Source: Granulosicoccus sp. (lineage in GTDB: Bacteria; Pseudomonadota; Gammaproteobacteria; Granulosicoccales; Granulosicoccaceae). Taken from it: a DNA stretch of 64,000 nucleotides. The position numbers were made by a program, and so were the translations under genes. Position 1 is the stretch's first letter. The number at the start of each line of letters is the position of its first letter. Location: contig JALZVU010000139.1 of assembly GCA_023301795.1 (NCBI GenBank), positions 1 to 64,000 of the forward strand, in the 5' to 3' direction. Positions 9,834-20,347 of this stretch are shown here, in pieces. A model generated the notes under the pieces. It made no database searches. It was not told the DNA's origin and saw only the letters and a list, made by a program, of their open reading frames with translations.

Positions 9834-11055
9834 TCCCCTGCCCTGGGATCAGTTTACCAACACCCGCCCTGTCAGCCCGGACTCATCCGATCCGATAGTA
9901 GTCATCGGTGCTGGATTGGCAGGGTGCTGGATGGCAAGAACACTGGCCGAATCGGGTGCCAGTGTTGTGGTTCTGGACCAGGCAATAGCTGCGGCTTGCG
10001 GCGCCTCATCCAATCCTGCCGGTATTGTCAAACCCTTCGTGACTCGTAGCCCATGCCTGGCCATGAATTTTTACGTTGAAGCTCATCGCTACCTTATAAA
10101 ACAACTGCATGCATGGAATCTGACCGAGGCCTGTAATTTCACTGTTTGTGGAGTTTCACAGCTTGTTGAAAAACCTTACCCGCAATCAGCTCACTACGAA
10201 GTGATAGCCGCAACCGACGCAGAGCATGAGCCTGGATTGCACGGTGAGCGTAATGCCATCCATTTTAAGCAGTCAGGTTGGTTGAACCCTGCAGCTTTGT
10301 GCAACGCTTTACTAGAGCACCCACTGATCAAAATTCAAACCGACTGCACAGTGTCATCCATCACTAACAACGAAGACGTTACCGGCAGCACGGCAAATCA
10401 GAAAAAATGGCACATCAGCCTTGAAGACAATCCAGAGATGCAAACGTCGCACTTAGTTGTCTGCGCGGGTGTCTCTCTACCGGCCATTGGCATCACCAGC
10501 ACATTGCCTGTGACGCCCGCACGCGGTCAGATCAGCCGGTTTGCGCTCGAAGCTGGCTCAACATCACTTCAAAAAGTTGTGAGTGCAAAGCACTACGTTA
10601 TTCCAGATGGTGACACCGTGATGGTAGGGGCAACATTTAATCGGGACGACACACGCTCAGCGGTCCTGCCAGAAGATGACGCCGCTAACTTGGCAGGCCT
10701 GGCAGAAACCTTGCCAGCGTTGCGCGTAAGACCTTCAGCAATCGAGTCATACGCGGGTGTGAGAGCAACGACCCCGGATCGCCTACCCCTTGTAGGCCCG
10801 CTCTTCGACCCTGAACGTGTTGCACACGCGTATGCCGACTTGAAACATGGCCGCAAGCTGGATACGTACCCGCCTCTTCCGACTCTGGATGGAGCCTATG
10901 TGCTCGGCGGGCTTGGCTCCAGAGGTATCGTAACCGCACCGTTTGCAGCAAAATTGTTAGCAGATCTCATGCTCGGTGGTACGCACATCAATGCGTGGTC
11001 AACCCTTATCAACCCAGCACGGTTTCTAGTGCGCAGACTTAAGCGCCATCACTGA
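9826..11055 (+). CDS. FAD-dependent oxidoreductase resembling the MnmC C-terminal domain (stand-alone)
   Basis: A 409-aa protein of the DAO family, starting from the ATG at 9826 that overlaps the ispG stop; a longer frame opens at 9793 inside ispG. The dinucleotide-binding motif [20 protein letters not shown] is near the N-terminus. [15 protein letters not shown] follows, equivalent to GASGNRQGALYPLLS in MnmC, whose C-terminal domain oxidises cmnm5(s2)U34 of tRNA to nm5(s2)U. The C-terminal half has [18 protein letters not shown] and [22 protein letters not shown], typical of that domain. The methyltransferase domain fused in E. coli MnmC is absent. Glycine oxidase is a less likely alternative. 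Confidence 0.82.
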   Translation: MPDPLPWDQFTNTRPVSPDSSDPIVVIGAGLAGCWMARTLAESGASVVVLDQAIAAACGASSNPAGIVKPFVTRSPCLAMNFYVEAHRYLIKQLHAWNLTEACNFTVCGVSQLVEKPYPQSAHYEVIAATDAEHEPGLHGERNAIHFKQSGWLNPAALCNALLEHPLIKIQTDCTVSSITNNEDVTGSTANQKKWHISLEDNPEMQTSHLVVCAGVSLPAIGITSTLPVTPARGQISRFALEAGSTSLQKVVSAKHYVIPDGDTVMVGATFNRDDTRSAVLPEDDAANLAGLAETLPALRVRPSAIESYAGVRATTPDRLPLVGPLFDPERVAHAYADLKHGRKLDTYPPLPTLDGAYVLGGLGSRGIVTAPFAAKLLADLMLGGTHINAWSTLINPARFLVRRLKRHH

Positions 11056-11102
11056 CGCTTGTTTGAGAGCTGTCTCAGTTTTTGATGTCCTGTTCTTGAA
11101 AG

Positions 11103-11417
11103 TCAGTTCGCAGCTGATGCGTCTGCCAGTGAATTCTCGGGACCATTTGCGCTGGGCTGTAGCGGTTGCGCCACTTGGGAAGTTTTCACTATCGGCAGGG
11201 CGTCGGTTTGCGCGGGCAGGAAGTCTTGTTGATCTGCAATACTGTCAACAGTGGATGTCTTACCCAATGTTGCCAACAACAAGCTGGCAAGCTCGGCGCG
11301 ACTGCCAGTACCGTAGCTTCTACTGAGACACTGAATGGCACGCATACGTTCTTGCTCGCCTTCTTTGACCACAAGTGCTCTGAGATGCTGCCCTGTTTTA
11401 TCGTATTTAAATGTCAT
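11103..11417 (-). CDS. Small hypothetical protein
   Basis: A 104-aa product starting with MTFKYDKTGQHLRALVV. The ATG at 11417 has AGAGGA nine bases upstream and is preferred over the upstream in-frame TTG at 11426. The first 60 residues are basic and well ordered (ERMRAIQCLSRSYGTGSRAELASLLLATLG). The C-terminal 40 are Ser/Ala/Pro-rich and probably disordered. There are no cysteine clusters, signal peptide or membrane segments, and the family was not recognised. It lies downstream of ggt on the same strand with 142 nt between. Confidence 0.6.
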   Translation of the reverse strand: MTFKYDKTGQHLRALVVKEGEQERMRAIQCLSRSYGTGSRAELASLLLATLGKTSTVDSIADQQDFLPAQTDALPIVKTSQVAQPLQPSANGPENSLADASAAN

Positions 11418-11528
11418 GATTTGCAATCCTCTTGCACCAGCAAGCAGTTATGGGACGTCTATCTGGCCCAGTTACATTTTCGCTAAAGAAGAGATAGCGG
11501 CAAACCATGACAAAGCTTGTGCACTAAA

Positions 11529-11545
11529 TTAACATCTGATGTTAA
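11529..11545. other. Palindrome between ggt and the small gene
   Basis: TTAACAT-ctg-ATGTTAA is a perfect 7-bp inverted repeat 14 nt after the ggt stop. It could be a weak hairpin ending ggt transcription or an operator upstream of the 11103-11417 gene. It is AT-rich and has no T-run. Confidence 0.3.
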
Positions 11546-11559
11546 CTAGCCCTCAGCCT

Positions 11560-13158
11560 TTAAAAACCGTACGAGCCCCCATCTTTTCGAGGATCAGAGC
11601 CACCCGCATAACCTCCGGCGTCTAGCCGATGAATAAGCTGCGCACCGCCAAAACCAAATGCCAGATCATTCATTTCCACTTCAATGGCGTGACCCATGTC
11701 TGAAAGCGTCTGCAACGTGTTTTTGTTCATCGCCTCCTCGCACGACACACCAAGCCCCTCTGTCACCCGCCAGCGCGGTGCATCAGCAGCGCTTTGTACG
11801 TCCTGCCCCCACACCTGAGTCCGTAGCGCCATCTGCACATGACCTTGTGCCTGCATCATGCCACCCATGACACCAAAGGCCATGATGGGATCGCTCTTGC
11901 CCATCAGAAAACCCGGAATAATAGTGTGAAATGGACGCTTGCCACCGGCCACTTCATTAGGATGACCTGGCTCCAGTGAAAAACCACACCCACGATTTTG
12001 CAAGTGAATACCTGTATCTGGTACTACCACACCAGAGCCAAAGCCTGCGTAGTTTGACTGTATGAAAGAGACCATCATGCCGTTCGAATCGGCAGCAGAC
12101 AGGCAGACAGTGCCACCCTGTTTCGGCGATCCGCTGTTAAAGTCTTGCGCCTTGTTAGGGTCGATCAATTTTGCTCTGCTGGCCAGATAGTCAGGGTTTA
12201 ACAAGTGCTCAGACATCACGTCCGTCATCGATGCAGGATCTGCGACGTAGGCAGCTGAATCACGGAACGCAAGTTTCATCGCCTCGAACATCAAGTGCAG
12301 ACTTTTGGGGTCATCGGGGCCTGCGCACTCACGAATATCAGTGTGTGCCAGGATGCCCAAGGCCATGCAGGCAGCTATGCCCTGACCATTGGGCGGAATT
12401 TCATGCAAGCTGAATTCATCGAATTGCTGAGAGACCGTGCCACACCAGTCAGGCTTGTTATTAGCCAGATCATCAACGCTCATCACTCCACCATGCTTTG
12501 CAGAATCTGCGGCGATGAGTTCGGCCAGATGACCCCGATAGAACGACTCGCCTTTTGTCTCCGCAATGGACCTGAGCGTGCGCGCAGCATCGGCACTGGC
12601 AAAACGCGTCCCCGCTCTGGGCGCCACCCCATTGGGCACAAAGTGTTTTGCAAACCCTGGCTGCTCATGCAGCTCAGTGGCGGCAAGCCCCCACAGTTTG
12701 CCGATAACCGGCGATACAACAAAACCACTTTCAGCGTAGCGAATGGCGGGCTCAAACAGTTTTTCAAAAGGTAGCTTGCCAAGCTTTGCATGTAACTCAA
12801 CCCAGCCAGCTACAGCACCTGGTACGGTCACAGTATCCCAGCCGCGATCGGGAATACCGCCAGACTTAGCAAATCGCTCAGGTGACCACGCAGCTGGAGA
12901 GCGTCCTGAGGCATTTAACCCGTGTAGCTGCTTTCCATCCCACACAATAGCGAAGGCATCTGAGCCCAGACCATTGCCGGTGGGCTCTACTTGCGTCAGG
13001 GTGATTGCCGTGGCAATAGCGGCGTCTACCGCATTACCGCCTTGCGCCAACATCGACAAGCCTGCTTGCCCCGCCAAAGGCTGAGAGGCAACGACCATGT
13101 TTTCTGCCATGGTGGCTGAACGTTGGGATGGGTACGGAGGTGGGGATGGAAAAAGCAC
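11560..13158 (-). CDS. Gamma-glutamyltransferase family protein
   Basis: An N-terminal-nucleophile hydrolase of 532 aa that should self-cleave before the threonine in GGTVCLSAADSNG (about residue 345) to give two subunits. Family motifs include GNAVDAAIATAITLTQVEPTGNGLGSDAFAI near the start and the MGGMMQAQGHVQ segment in the small subunit. It likely hydrolyses or transfers gamma-glutamyl groups such as those of glutathione. No signal peptide is visible, unlike periplasmic E. coli Ggt, so it resembles the cytoplasmic YwrD-type branch. It stands alone, with 266 nt to the divergent mutase operon. Confidence 0.92.
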   Translation of the reverse strand: MLFPSPPPYPSQRSATMAENMVVASQPLAGQAGLSMLAQGGNAVDAAIATAITLTQVEPTGNGLGSDAFAIVWDGKQLHGLNASGRSPAAWSPERFAKSGGIPDRGWDTVTVPGAVAGWVELHAKLGKLPFEKLFEPAIRYAESGFVVSPVIGKLWGLAATELHEQPGFAKHFVPNGVAPRAGTRFASADAARTLRSIAETKGESFYRGHLAELIAADSAKHGGVMSVDDLANNKPDWCGTVSQQFDEFSLHEIPPNGQGIAACMALGILAHTDIRECAGPDDPKSLHLMFEAMKLAFRDSAAYVADPASMTDVMSEHLLNPDYLASRAKLIDPNKAQDFNSGSPKQGGTVCLSAADSNGMMVSFIQSNYAGFGSGVVVPDTGIHLQNRGCGFSLEPGHPNEVAGGKRPFHTIIPGFLMGKSDPIMAFGVMGGMMQAQGHVQMALRTQVWGQDVQSAADAPRWRVTEGLGVSCEEAMNKNTLQTLSDMGHAIEVEMNDLAFGFGGAQLIHRLDAGGYAGGSDPRKDGGSYGF

Positions 13159-13290
13159 AGTTCTGGCTCCTGCAGGTTAAAACCAATTTAAAGACTAGCG
13201 CGACAAGCGGTACGATAGTGTTCTTCTAAAGGCAAAGATACTACGCCATCACGAAGCCCTTGCGCGTCCGTTCGGCAATTGAGCCGCCAA

Positions 13291-13334
13291 GCTCTGTGCG
13301 CCTAGTGGTCTGGGGTACTCCACGAGCACAGAGC
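13291..13334. other. Inverted repeat upstream of the methylmalonyl-CoA mutase operon
   Basis: GCTCTGTGC (13291-13299) and GCACAGAGC (13326-13334) form a perfect 9-bp inverted repeat with a 26-nt spacer, in the 266-nt gap between divergent ggt and mutA. It could be an operator or a leader hairpin. The cobalamin-riboswitch box was not seen. Confidence 0.35.
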
Positions 13335-13424
13335 GCTATACTGTCCATCTAAACTGGTTGATTAAAGGCGATACGGTAATCGAATGGCCCAAAAGCAACG
13401 TTATTTGCAGAGCAGCGCCGCATC

Positions 13425-14900
13425 ATGACAAGCAACACCGATAAATCGGCCACTTCAGTATCACTGGATACCGTTTTTACCCCACCAACGCGCCAGCAAT
13501 GGATAGAGATGGCGGTAGCGGGTCAGAGCGATAGCCAAAGCGATATGGATGCGCTTCACAAGCTTAGAAGAACCACTCTGGAGGGCATTCCACTGGAGGT
13601 TCTCTATGATTCAGCATCCCATACTGTCGATCTGGGTGTTGATTCGGGTGTTCTCGAATGGGATAACAGAGTGTGCGTTAGTCTGAGTGAAGGGACTCTG
13701 CCGTCACGTGCTAACGCTTGTGTTCTTCAAGGGTTACAAGGTGGAGCTACCTCGATTGAATTGCATGTCAATGACGCAACACAGATACCAGCGTGTCTGG
13801 CAGGCGCACAACTTGATCTCGCCCCCATATCGTTCCGATCAAACAATGACTACGCACAATGCAGGGACACCCTTGTGGCTTATGCAACTGATCAGGGTCA
13901 TGAGCCACACACTATGCGCTGTGCTTTTAACGCCGACCCAATCGGCATAGCACTCGCCTCGCGCCTATCCCCTGATACTACCGTGAAATCTATCAGCAAT
14001 GAGGTTGCCACGATGGCAACATTTGCTAAAGATAACGCACAAAAACTGCCACAATGCACCAGCGTGCTTGTTGATACAGCTGTTCACCACAACGCAGGCG
14101 CATCAACCGTCGAAGAAATCCACGCAGCTCTTGCCACAGCCACTTTGTATCTTGAAGCAATGCTAGAGGCTGGCATCAGCATGAAAGACGCCTGCGATCA
14201 AATTGTTTTTCAGGTCGCCATGGATGCTGACATTCTGCTGGGCGTTGCCAAACTACGAGCAATTCGCGCACTGTGGCAACGCGTAAGCAGCAGTATGAAT
14301 GACACAGCGACCCCTGCACATCCAGCCAACATCGTCGCTGAAACCTCTCAACGCTTCGGCAGCTTGTTAGAACCCTGGAACAACCACTTGCGCAATCTTG
14401 CGGCAAGCACAGCTGCTGCTCTGGGTGGCGCCAATACTCTGCTGGTACATCCACACGATGTACTACAACGTGACAACGCATCGTTTGATACTGAGCTGGG
14501 GGACAGGATGGCGCGCAATATCGCCATCATTCTCGAACGCGAATGCAGCCTGTTAACAGTGCGTGATCCGATGGCAGGCTCTTACGCTATTGAAAACCTC
14601 ACCCGACAACTAATGCAATACGCTTGGGAATCATTAGCCTCTACCGATACAGGTGAGGGCTGGCTGGATGAGCTCTTCAGTGGTAGATGGCAGACACGGC
14701 TCACCCACACGCATCGTCAACGCGTGACATTGATGGATCAAGAACAGCGCATTGCTGTGGGCGTAAATCGTTTTATTCAAACAGATGAAGCAACATTTAC
14801 AGCGGCTGCCAACACCAGCCATGCTGCCTCCAGCATGCTCACGGCCGTCAGAGATGCAACAACATTCGAGCCAGGCACTCATCAGGAGTCAAAGCCATGA
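13425..14900 (+). CDS. mutA: Methylmalonyl-CoA mutase, small (beta) subunit
   Basis: The 491-aa non-catalytic partner of the B12-dependent mutase, matching the TIM-barrel part of the family ([14 protein letters not shown] at the start; [60 protein letters not shown]). It ends soon after the barrel and lacks a C-terminal cobalamin-binding-like domain. Classic small subunits such as that of Propionibacterium are about 620-640 aa and keep a degenerate one. The ATG at 13425 is the first in the frame. It overlaps mutB by 4 nt (ATGA), indicating co-translation and heterodimer assembly. Confidence 0.92.
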   Translation: MTSNTDKSATSVSLDTVFTPPTRQQWIEMAVAGQSDSQSDMDALHKLRRTTLEGIPLEVLYDSASHTVDLGVDSGVLEWDNRVCVSLSEGTLPSRANACVLQGLQGGATSIELHVNDATQIPACLAGAQLDLAPISFRSNNDYAQCRDTLVAYATDQGHEPHTMRCAFNADPIGIALASRLSPDTTVKSISNEVATMATFAKDNAQKLPQCTSVLVDTAVHHNAGASTVEEIHAALATATLYLEAMLEAGISMKDACDQIVFQVAMDADILLGVAKLRAIRALWQRVSSSMNDTATPAHPANIVAETSQRFGSLLEPWNNHLRNLAASTAAALGGANTLLVHPHDVLQRDNASFDTELGDRMARNIAIILERECSLLTVRDPMAGSYAIENLTRQLMQYAWESLASTDTGEGWLDELFSGRWQTRLTHTHRQRVTLMDQEQRIAVGVNRFIQTDEATFTAAANTSHAASSMLTAVRDATTFEPGTHQESKP

Positions 14901-17071
14901 ACCCAGCTCGATTCAGCTTTCGGCAAACTCCTCTGGACGATGAGAATATTTCGAGCGCTCCGAAGTCAGCACCAGTCGCGCCCACTCTCACTGACACACC
15001 CGAGGGCATTGCGCTTAAATCAGCCTACACACAAACTGATCGACAAGCCTCTGGCTACCAGCTCGATTACCCAGGATCAGCGCCATTTACGCGTGGCCCC
15101 TACCCCACGATGTACGTCACCAAGCCCTGGACGGTTAGACAATATGCTGGCTTTTCAACCGCCGAGGACAGTAACGCTTTCTACAAGCGCAACCTTGCGG
15201 CAGGACAAAAAGGCTTGTCTATTGCTTTCGATCTTCCCACACACCGTGGTTACGACTCTGATCATCCACGGGTAACCGGGGATGTTGGTATGGCCGGTGT
15301 ATCCATCGATTCTATATTGGACATGCAGATACTGTTTGATCAGATTCCACTGGATAAGATGAGCGTATCGATGACCATGAACGGGGCGGTGCTACCCATA
15401 TTGGCCTTATATATACTGGCTGCTGAAGAACAAGGCGTGCCGCCTGAAAAACTCACCGGTACCATTCAGAACGATATCCTCAAAGAATTCATGGTGCGCA
15501 ACACGTACATCTACCCGCCAGCACCGTCAATGAAAATCATTGCTGATATCTTCGCTTTCACATCCCAGAAGATGCCGCGCTTTAACAGCATCAGTATCTC
15601 CGGATATCACATGCAAGAAGCCGGTGCCACAGCTGATCTTGAGCTGGCTTACACACTGGCCGATGGCATAGAGTACATCCGCACAGGCATTGCCTCCGGC
15701 ATGGATATAGATACCTTTGCCCCGCGCTTATCGTTTTTCTGGGCTATTGGCATGAGCCACTACATGGAAGTGGCCAAGCTCAGAGCTGCTCGCCTGCTTT
15801 GGGCCAGGCTTGTAAAACAGTTTAATCCGAAGAACCCCAAGTCTCTGAGCTTACGCACGCATTGCCAGACCTCTGGCTGGAGCTTGACGGCGCAGGATGT
15901 TTACAACAACGTCACCCGTACAGGTATTGAGGCGATGGCCGCTGTATCGGGGCACACCCAATCACTGCACACCAATGCTTTCGATGAAGCCCTAGCCCTT
16001 CCCACTGATTTCTCTGCACGCATAGCACGCAACACGCAGCTTTTCCTGCAACACGAAAGCGGCCTGTGCAACACCGTAGATCCTTGGGGTGGCAGTCACT
16101 TTATGGAAACTCTGACGCGCGATCTGGCGAACAAGGCATGGCAGCATATCAGTGAAGTAGAAGCCGAAGGCGGCATGGCAAAAGCCATTGAAGCCGGTAT
16201 TCCAAAACTACGTATTGAAGAAGCTGCAGCACGCACGCAAGCTCGCATCGATGCGGGCGAACAAACCGTTGTGGGCATAAACGAGCTTGTCCTGGACAGT
16301 GAACCGCCAGTTGATGTGCTTAAGGTGGATAACGCAAAAGTGCGTGATCAACAGATCGAGCGCTTGAACCAGCTGCGCGCACAAAGAGACCCTGCAAAAC
16401 ACGCACAAGCCCTCAACGCACTTAGCACAGCCGCCAGGGAAGAATCCGGCAATCTACTCGAATTAGCGGTAAACGCGGCTCGTGCCAGAGCGTCGGTAGG
16501 AGAGATATCACTGGCACTGGAAGAGGTCTATGGTCGTCACACAGCGCGTATACAATCTATTCAAGGCGTTTATCTAAAATCCATGGCATCCAGTAACTAC
16601 CTTCCTAAAATCAAACAACGAGTAGAGCACTTTGTGCAAAGCGAAGGTCGACGCCCGCGCATCCTGATTGCAAAAATGGGACAGGACGGACATGATCGAG
16701 GGCAAAAAGTCATTGCCACAGCGTTTGCCGATTTAGGGTTTGATGTGGATATCGGCCCTTTATTCCAGACTCCAGATGAAGTCGCTCAACAGGCTGTTGA
16801 TAACGATGTTCACATGGTGGGTGCAAGCTCTCTGGCGGCTGGGCATCTGACCCTGGTACCGGCTCTCAAAGAAGCGTTAGCCAAGGCAGGACGTGGCGAT
16901 ATCGAAGTGGTCGTTGGTGGTGTTGTCCCTCCACAAGACATTCCAGCACTTATTGAAGCAGGTGCTGCAGCCGTCTTCCCGCCGGGTACTGTCATTGCCA
17001 AAGCCGCTATTGCTCTGCTGGATTCTCTAGGCAAGTCACTGGGTCACCCAGAACTGCCTGACGCCAACTAG
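14897..17071 (+). CDS. mutB: Methylmalonyl-CoA mutase, large (catalytic) subunit
   Basis: A 724-aa catalytic subunit that interconverts (R)-methylmalonyl-CoA and succinyl-CoA using adenosylcobalamin, at the end of propionyl-CoA breakdown. The barrel shows [31 protein letters not shown] signature residues and [18 protein letters not shown]. The C-terminal B12-binding domain has the lower-ligand motif [18 protein letters not shown] (DxHxxG, about residue 595) and the [10 protein letters not shown] loop. It lies between mutA (4-nt overlap) and the MeaB gene (1-nt gap), forming a complete operon. Epimerase and propionyl-CoA carboxylase genes are not in the window. Confidence 0.98.
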   Translation: MNPARFSFRQTPLDDENISSAPKSAPVAPTLTDTPEGIALKSAYTQTDRQASGYQLDYPGSAPFTRGPYPTMYVTKPWTVRQYAGFSTAEDSNAFYKRNLAAGQKGLSIAFDLPTHRGYDSDHPRVTGDVGMAGVSIDSILDMQILFDQIPLDKMSVSMTMNGAVLPILALYILAAEEQGVPPEKLTGTIQNDILKEFMVRNTYIYPPAPSMKIIADIFAFTSQKMPRFNSISISGYHMQEAGATADLELAYTLADGIEYIRTGIASGMDIDTFAPRLSFFWAIGMSHYMEVAKLRAARLLWARLVKQFNPKNPKSLSLRTHCQTSGWSLTAQDVYNNVTRTGIEAMAAVSGHTQSLHTNAFDEALALPTDFSARIARNTQLFLQHESGLCNTVDPWGGSHFMETLTRDLANKAWQHISEVEAEGGMAKAIEAGIPKLRIEEAAARTQARIDAGEQTVVGINELVLDSEPPVDVLKVDNAKVRDQQIERLNQLRAQRDPAKHAQALNALSTAAREESGNLLELAVNAARARASVGEISLALEEVYGRHTARIQSIQGVYLKSMASSNYLPKIKQRVEHFVQSEGRRPRILIAKMGQDGHDRGQKVIATAFADLGFDVDIGPLFQTPDEVAQQAVDNDVHMVGASSLAAGHLTLVPALKEALAKAGRGDIEVVVGGVVPPQDIPALIEAGAAAVFPPGTVIAKAAIALLDSLGKSLGHPELPDAN

Positions 17072-17072
17072 C

Positions 17073-18086
17073 ATGTCCAGTGAAAAACTCACCGCCGCAG
17101 AGCTAGCCTATGGTGTGCTGGCACGGGAACGCGCCATGCTCTCCAGAGCCATCACGCTTACCGAATCCGGCCTGCCACGTCATCGAGACAAGGCCCAGGA
17201 AGTACTGCAACAACTGCTACCTCGTACCGGCAAAGCAATGCGTGTTGGTATCAGTGGTGTGCCAGGAGTAGGCAAAAGCACGTTCATTGAGGCGCTGGGC
17301 CTTAAACTCATTGGAATGGGTCACCGGGTTGCGGTGCTGGCTATTGATCCCAGTAGCCAACGAAGCGGCGGCAGCATTCTGGGAGATAAAACGCGCATGG
17401 CCCAATTGTCCATGAACCAGGACGCCTACATACGCCCCTCACCCACCGGTGGCCATCTAGGTGGCGTGACCCGAGTCACCCGTGAATCACTGCTGTTGTG
17501 CGAAGCATCCGGCTTCGATGTGATTCTGGTTGAAACGGTCGGTGTTGGTCAGTCTGAGACGGTGGTGTCCGAGATGGTGGACTGCTACCTGGTACTGATG
17601 CTGCCAGGCGCCGGCGACGAGCTACAGGGTATAAAAAAGGGTGTATTAGAGCTTGCTGACATCATTGCGGTGAACAAGGCTGATGGTCAGACTGCGAACG
17701 ACGCAAAACATGCTAAAGCCTCATACCAGCGAGCCTTGTCCATCCTGCAACCCAAAGGTAGCTGGAAACCCAAGGCCATGACCTGCAGTGCCGTAACGGG
17801 GGATGGACTGGATGAGCTGTGGCAGAGCGTGCGTGATCACAGGCGTCAGTTAATAGATACCGGCGAACTGGTGGCTCTGCGCGAGCAACAACGAATCAGC
17901 TGGATGTGGTCAATTATGGACCAGATGGTACGCAGCTCGTTGCATGATCAAGCGCAACTGCAACAGCTGGTGACAACCACTGAACAACAGGTCAGCGGGC
18001 AGAAAATGACAGCGCTACAAGGCGCTAGTGCACTGTTTGACGCGTGGCGTGCCTCTTTTCCTGCACCAGCACCCACGGGGCACTAA
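17073..18086 (+). CDS. meaB: Methylmalonyl-CoA mutase-associated GTPase MeaB
   Basis: A 337-aa G3E-family GTPase (also called ArgK) that guards cofactor loading and protects the mutase from inactivation. It shows the P-loop GISGVPGVGKSTF (about residues 49-61), DPSSQRSGGSILGDKTRM, the switch ETVGVGQSE, and the guanine-specificity motif NKAD. The final 62 nt overlap the 3' end of the convergent DUF2288 gene. Placement directly after mutB supports the functional assignment over the older arginine-transport label. Confidence 0.96.
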   Translation: MSSEKLTAAELAYGVLARERAMLSRAITLTESGLPRHRDKAQEVLQQLLPRTGKAMRVGISGVPGVGKSTFIEALGLKLIGMGHRVAVLAIDPSSQRSGGSILGDKTRMAQLSMNQDAYIRPSPTGGHLGGVTRVTRESLLLCEASGFDVILVETVGVGQSETVVSEMVDCYLVLMLPGAGDELQGIKKGVLELADIIAVNKADGQTANDAKHAKASYQRALSILQPKGSWKPKAMTCSAVTGDGLDELWQSVRDHRRQLIDTGELVALREQQRISWMWSIMDQMVRSSLHDQAQLQQLVTTTEQQVSGQKMTALQGASALFDAWRASFPAPAPTGH

Positions 18087-18357
18087 CCACGCACCAGAAT
18101 TCCGGTTCACGTACCGTCCAGTCACGTGCATCGTCATCACTGGCGCGGCGTACTTTGCCGTCGTCGACCCATTGCTTGAATGTGGCAGCATCGTCTTCAA
18201 TAAGGCACACCGCAGCCTCAATAAGATCGAGCCTGTCAGATACGCTAATGACCACGCCTCGGGCAAAATGCCTGACAAGCTCCGACCAGGGAATGACACC
18301 GGTCTCCTGGTTGAGCCGATCAACCAGGGACATCTCTGACTCGTCTTCTTTACTCAT
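18025..18357 (-). CDS. DUF2288 family protein
   Basis: A 110-aa acidic protein matching DUF2288: LNQETGVIPWSELVRHFARGVVISVSDRLDLIEAAVCLIEDD, then a tryptophan-rich end with FWCVVSAPWVLVQEK. Function is unknown for the family; it is a small cytoplasmic protein in many gammaproteobacteria. Its last 20 codons overlap the 3' end of convergent meaB, an unusually long tail-to-tail overlap. The frame's family match makes the overlap real rather than an artefact. Confidence 0.8.
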   Translation of the reverse strand: MSKEDESEMSLVDRLNQETGVIPWSELVRHFARGVVISVSDRLDLIEAAVCLIEDDAATFKQWVDDGKVRRASDDDARDWTVREPEFWCVVSAPWVLVQEKRHATRQTVH

Positions 18358-18394
18358 TTACTGATAGCACTCGTGCACTGATAAGCCAAGGGCA

Positions 18395-19036
18395 TTAGTT
18401 CATTCGTGAAATAAAATCGTTAGACCGGGCTATGGACTGGTTCATCCGTTCGATCAGAATACCGATATCGCCCTCTAGCTCAGAAAAGGTGGACTCCAGC
18501 GAACCAACCGCCTGCGCGTTCAGATTGTGCTTCAGGTACAGCACATTGTCGCGCATGGTATCCAGTACCGGCTTCATGCTGGCCTCTGCATCCTTCATAG
18601 TTTCGAGCATCCCGGCATAACGGGCCTGAGTATCACGAAGCTGATTTTCGCTGTTGCGTTTGAGCACGGGGTCTGTGAAAGTTTCGATCTCCTCCCCCCA
18701 CTCCTCAAACAAATCTTCAGCAACATCTTCTACCTCACCAATCTCCTCGGAGACCTCTTCGGCAGCATCAACACTGTCCTCATATTCATCATTCAATCGA
18801 CCATAGGCTTTTTTGAGCCCCGTCTCCTCGATAGCAATGACTTGCCCGAAACGCTCAAGCGCATCCTGAAACTGCTCCTGCGCCTCTTTCTGGGCATCGC
18901 GCGTGTCCTCAACGTTGTCGACCAGCAAATCCCGCTTGTGTATCCCGACTTTCTCCAAGGCGTTGTACTTGATGGTGGTGCAGCCCGACAATGTGACAAT
19001 GGCGGCCGCAATGGCTGCCTGAGTGAGAAAATTCAT
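18395..19036 (-). CDS. DUF2959 family lipoprotein
   Basis: The product of 213 aa starts at MNFLTQAAIAAAIVTLSGC, a lipoprotein signal peptide with lipobox LSGC; an upstream in-frame ATG at 19069 would add 11 residues and spoil the signal. After the lipid-anchored cysteine comes TTIKYNALEKVGIHKRDLLVDNVEDTRDAQKEAQEQFQDAL, the DUF2959 signature. The rest is almost wholly helical, acidic and predicted coiled coil. It probably sits in the outer membrane facing the periplasm; function is unknown. Confidence 0.85.
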   Translation of the reverse strand: MNFLTQAAIAAAIVTLSGCTTIKYNALEKVGIHKRDLLVDNVEDTRDAQKEAQEQFQDALERFGQVIAIEETGLKKAYGRLNDEYEDSVDAAEEVSEEIGEVEDVAEDLFEEWGEEIETFTDPVLKRNSENQLRDTQARYAGMLETMKDAEASMKPVLDTMRDNVLYLKHNLNAQAVGSLESTFSELEGDIGILIERMNQSIARSNDFISRMN

Positions 19037-19207
19037 GGACGTGTCCGCTTCGAGATGGTTATTGCCCAAATGGTAGCACGCAAGGCCGCTGCGCCCGTGC
19101 AGACGTCATCGTTACCGGGCATGAAATGTAAATCTTGTGGTGTGGAGTTCATTTGGGTACCGACTTCGACGATAATCTACACAATCTCTGGTGAAAACAG
19201 TATCTGA

Positions 19208-19735
19208 ATGAACATTCGCGACTCTATCCGGACCATCCCCGATTTCCCCAAGCCCGGTATTCAATTTCGGGATGTCACCACGCTATTTGGGGACCCACAG
19301 GCTTTTCGCATGGCCATCGATAGTCTGATTCACCCCTACGCCGGCCAAAGAATCGACAAGGTGGCCGCACTGGAGGCTCGGGGATTTATCATGGGGGGCG
19401 CCATTGCCCATCAGCTATCCATAGGCTTTGTACCCATCAGAAAAGCTGGCAAGCTCCCGGGCAAGTGCATGAGCGAGTCCTACACGCTGGAATACGGTGA
19501 AGCCACCATGGAGTTGCATGAGGGTGCTCTAAAGCCTGGCGAGAAGGTTTTACTGGTCGATGACCTTATAGCCACCGGCGGCACCTGCGAGGCGGGAATA
19601 AAATTGATTCGACGTGCAGGTGCGCACGTCATAGGCTCCGCATTCATTATCGACCTGCCAGAGCTAGGCGGGCGGGCTCGTATTGAGGCGCTTGATGTAC
19701 CTGTGCATGTGCTGGTGGAGTTTGACGGGGACTAA
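19208..19735 (+). CDS. apt: Adenine phosphoribosyltransferase
   Basis: Apt of 175 aa makes AMP from adenine and PRPP (purine salvage). It starts with [25 protein letters not shown] and has [17 protein letters not shown], the flexible loop [15 protein letters not shown] and the PRPP-binding motif [14 protein letters not shown] (about residues 115-128). Length and motifs are typical. It is a single gene, divergent from the DUF2959 gene and convergent with the ComEA-like gene. Confidence 0.97.
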   Translation: MNIRDSIRTIPDFPKPGIQFRDVTTLFGDPQAFRMAIDSLIHPYAGQRIDKVAALEARGFIMGGAIAHQLSIGFVPIRKAGKLPGKCMSESYTLEYGEATMELHEGALKPGEKVLLVDDLIATGGTCEAGIKLIRRAGAHVIGSAFIIDLPELGGRARIEALDVPVHVLVEFDGD

Positions 19736-19791
19736 TTGTGTCCTCGCGGCAAATGGCCCGAGTAGACCCCACTACACCCGTCCTGCTGAAC

Positions 19792-20256
19792 TCAATGCGT
19801 ACGAAAGATCTCCAATGCCGAGCGCTTGTACCAGGGTGACTTGGGCATTCTGGCTATCGCATCGGGCGAAGCTGCCAGCCTGACGCTGGATACAATCTGG
19901 CGGATGTCAGCGCGTACTTGTTGCTCTTTGCCGTCCGAAACAGCACGTCTGGCAGCAGAAGCTGCCGGACTTCCCACTCTGATCAGCGGGCGTAACTTAT
20001 CCAGTGTTTTTGGGCCGATACCCTTGACATCCTGCAGCTGCTCTATGGATTTGAAGGCACCATTGTCAGCTCGCCACTGTATGATGCGAGCCGCTTTGGC
20101 AGGGCCGATCCCAGGCAAATGCTCGGCCAGTTGCTGAACTGAGGCGGCGTTGATGTCCAACGACTGCGCTGGAGGGCTGGCACCCTGTTCAGCCAGAACG
20201 CAGGAGATGGGAGTTACTGCGAGCAACGTGGCCAGCAGGAATGCAAGTAAAGGCAT
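19792..20256 (-). CDS. ComEA-like helix-hairpin-helix DNA-binding protein
   Basis: A 154-aa exported protein with an N-terminal signal peptide (LLAFLLATLLAVTPISCVLA). A double helix-hairpin-helix module follows: LDINAASVQQLAEHLPGIGPAKAARIIQWRADNGAFKSIEQLQDVKGIGPKTLDKL. This matches periplasmic ComEA relatives that bind incoming DNA during natural transformation. The C-terminal 60 residues are an unassigned basic extension. No other competence gene is in the window, so a transformation role is inference. Confidence 0.85.
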   Translation of the reverse strand: MPLLAFLLATLLAVTPISCVLAEQGASPPAQSLDINAASVQQLAEHLPGIGPAKAARIIQWRADNGAFKSIEQLQDVKGIGPKTLDKLRPLIRVGSPAASAARRAVSDGKEQQVRADIRQIVSSVRLAASPDAIARMPKSPWYKRSALEIFRTH

Positions 20257-20347
20257 GACGACGTCCGTGTCGTTGAAGGTGCTGGTTAGTGTACAAAAGC
20301 CGCAGTGCTATCGAATCAAAAAACTCGCACTCTACTAATATTTCATA

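Noticed and set aside
12295..12774. 159-codon frame antisense to gamma-glutamyltransferase
   Set aside because: Shadow frame inside a well-conserved enzyme gene with no recognisable product.
13159..13424. Cobalamin riboswitch before the B12-dependent mutase operon
   Set aside because: The expected B12 box was not found; only a 9-bp inverted repeat is visible.
18361..18390. CIRCE-like TAGCACTC near the DUF2288 gene
   Set aside because: The second half GAGTGCTA is missing at the required spacing.
18527..19207. 226-codon frame antisense to the DUF2959 gene
   Set aside because: It is opposite a gene with a clear lipoprotein signal and family match, and its translation looks like a shadow of acidic coiled-coil codons.
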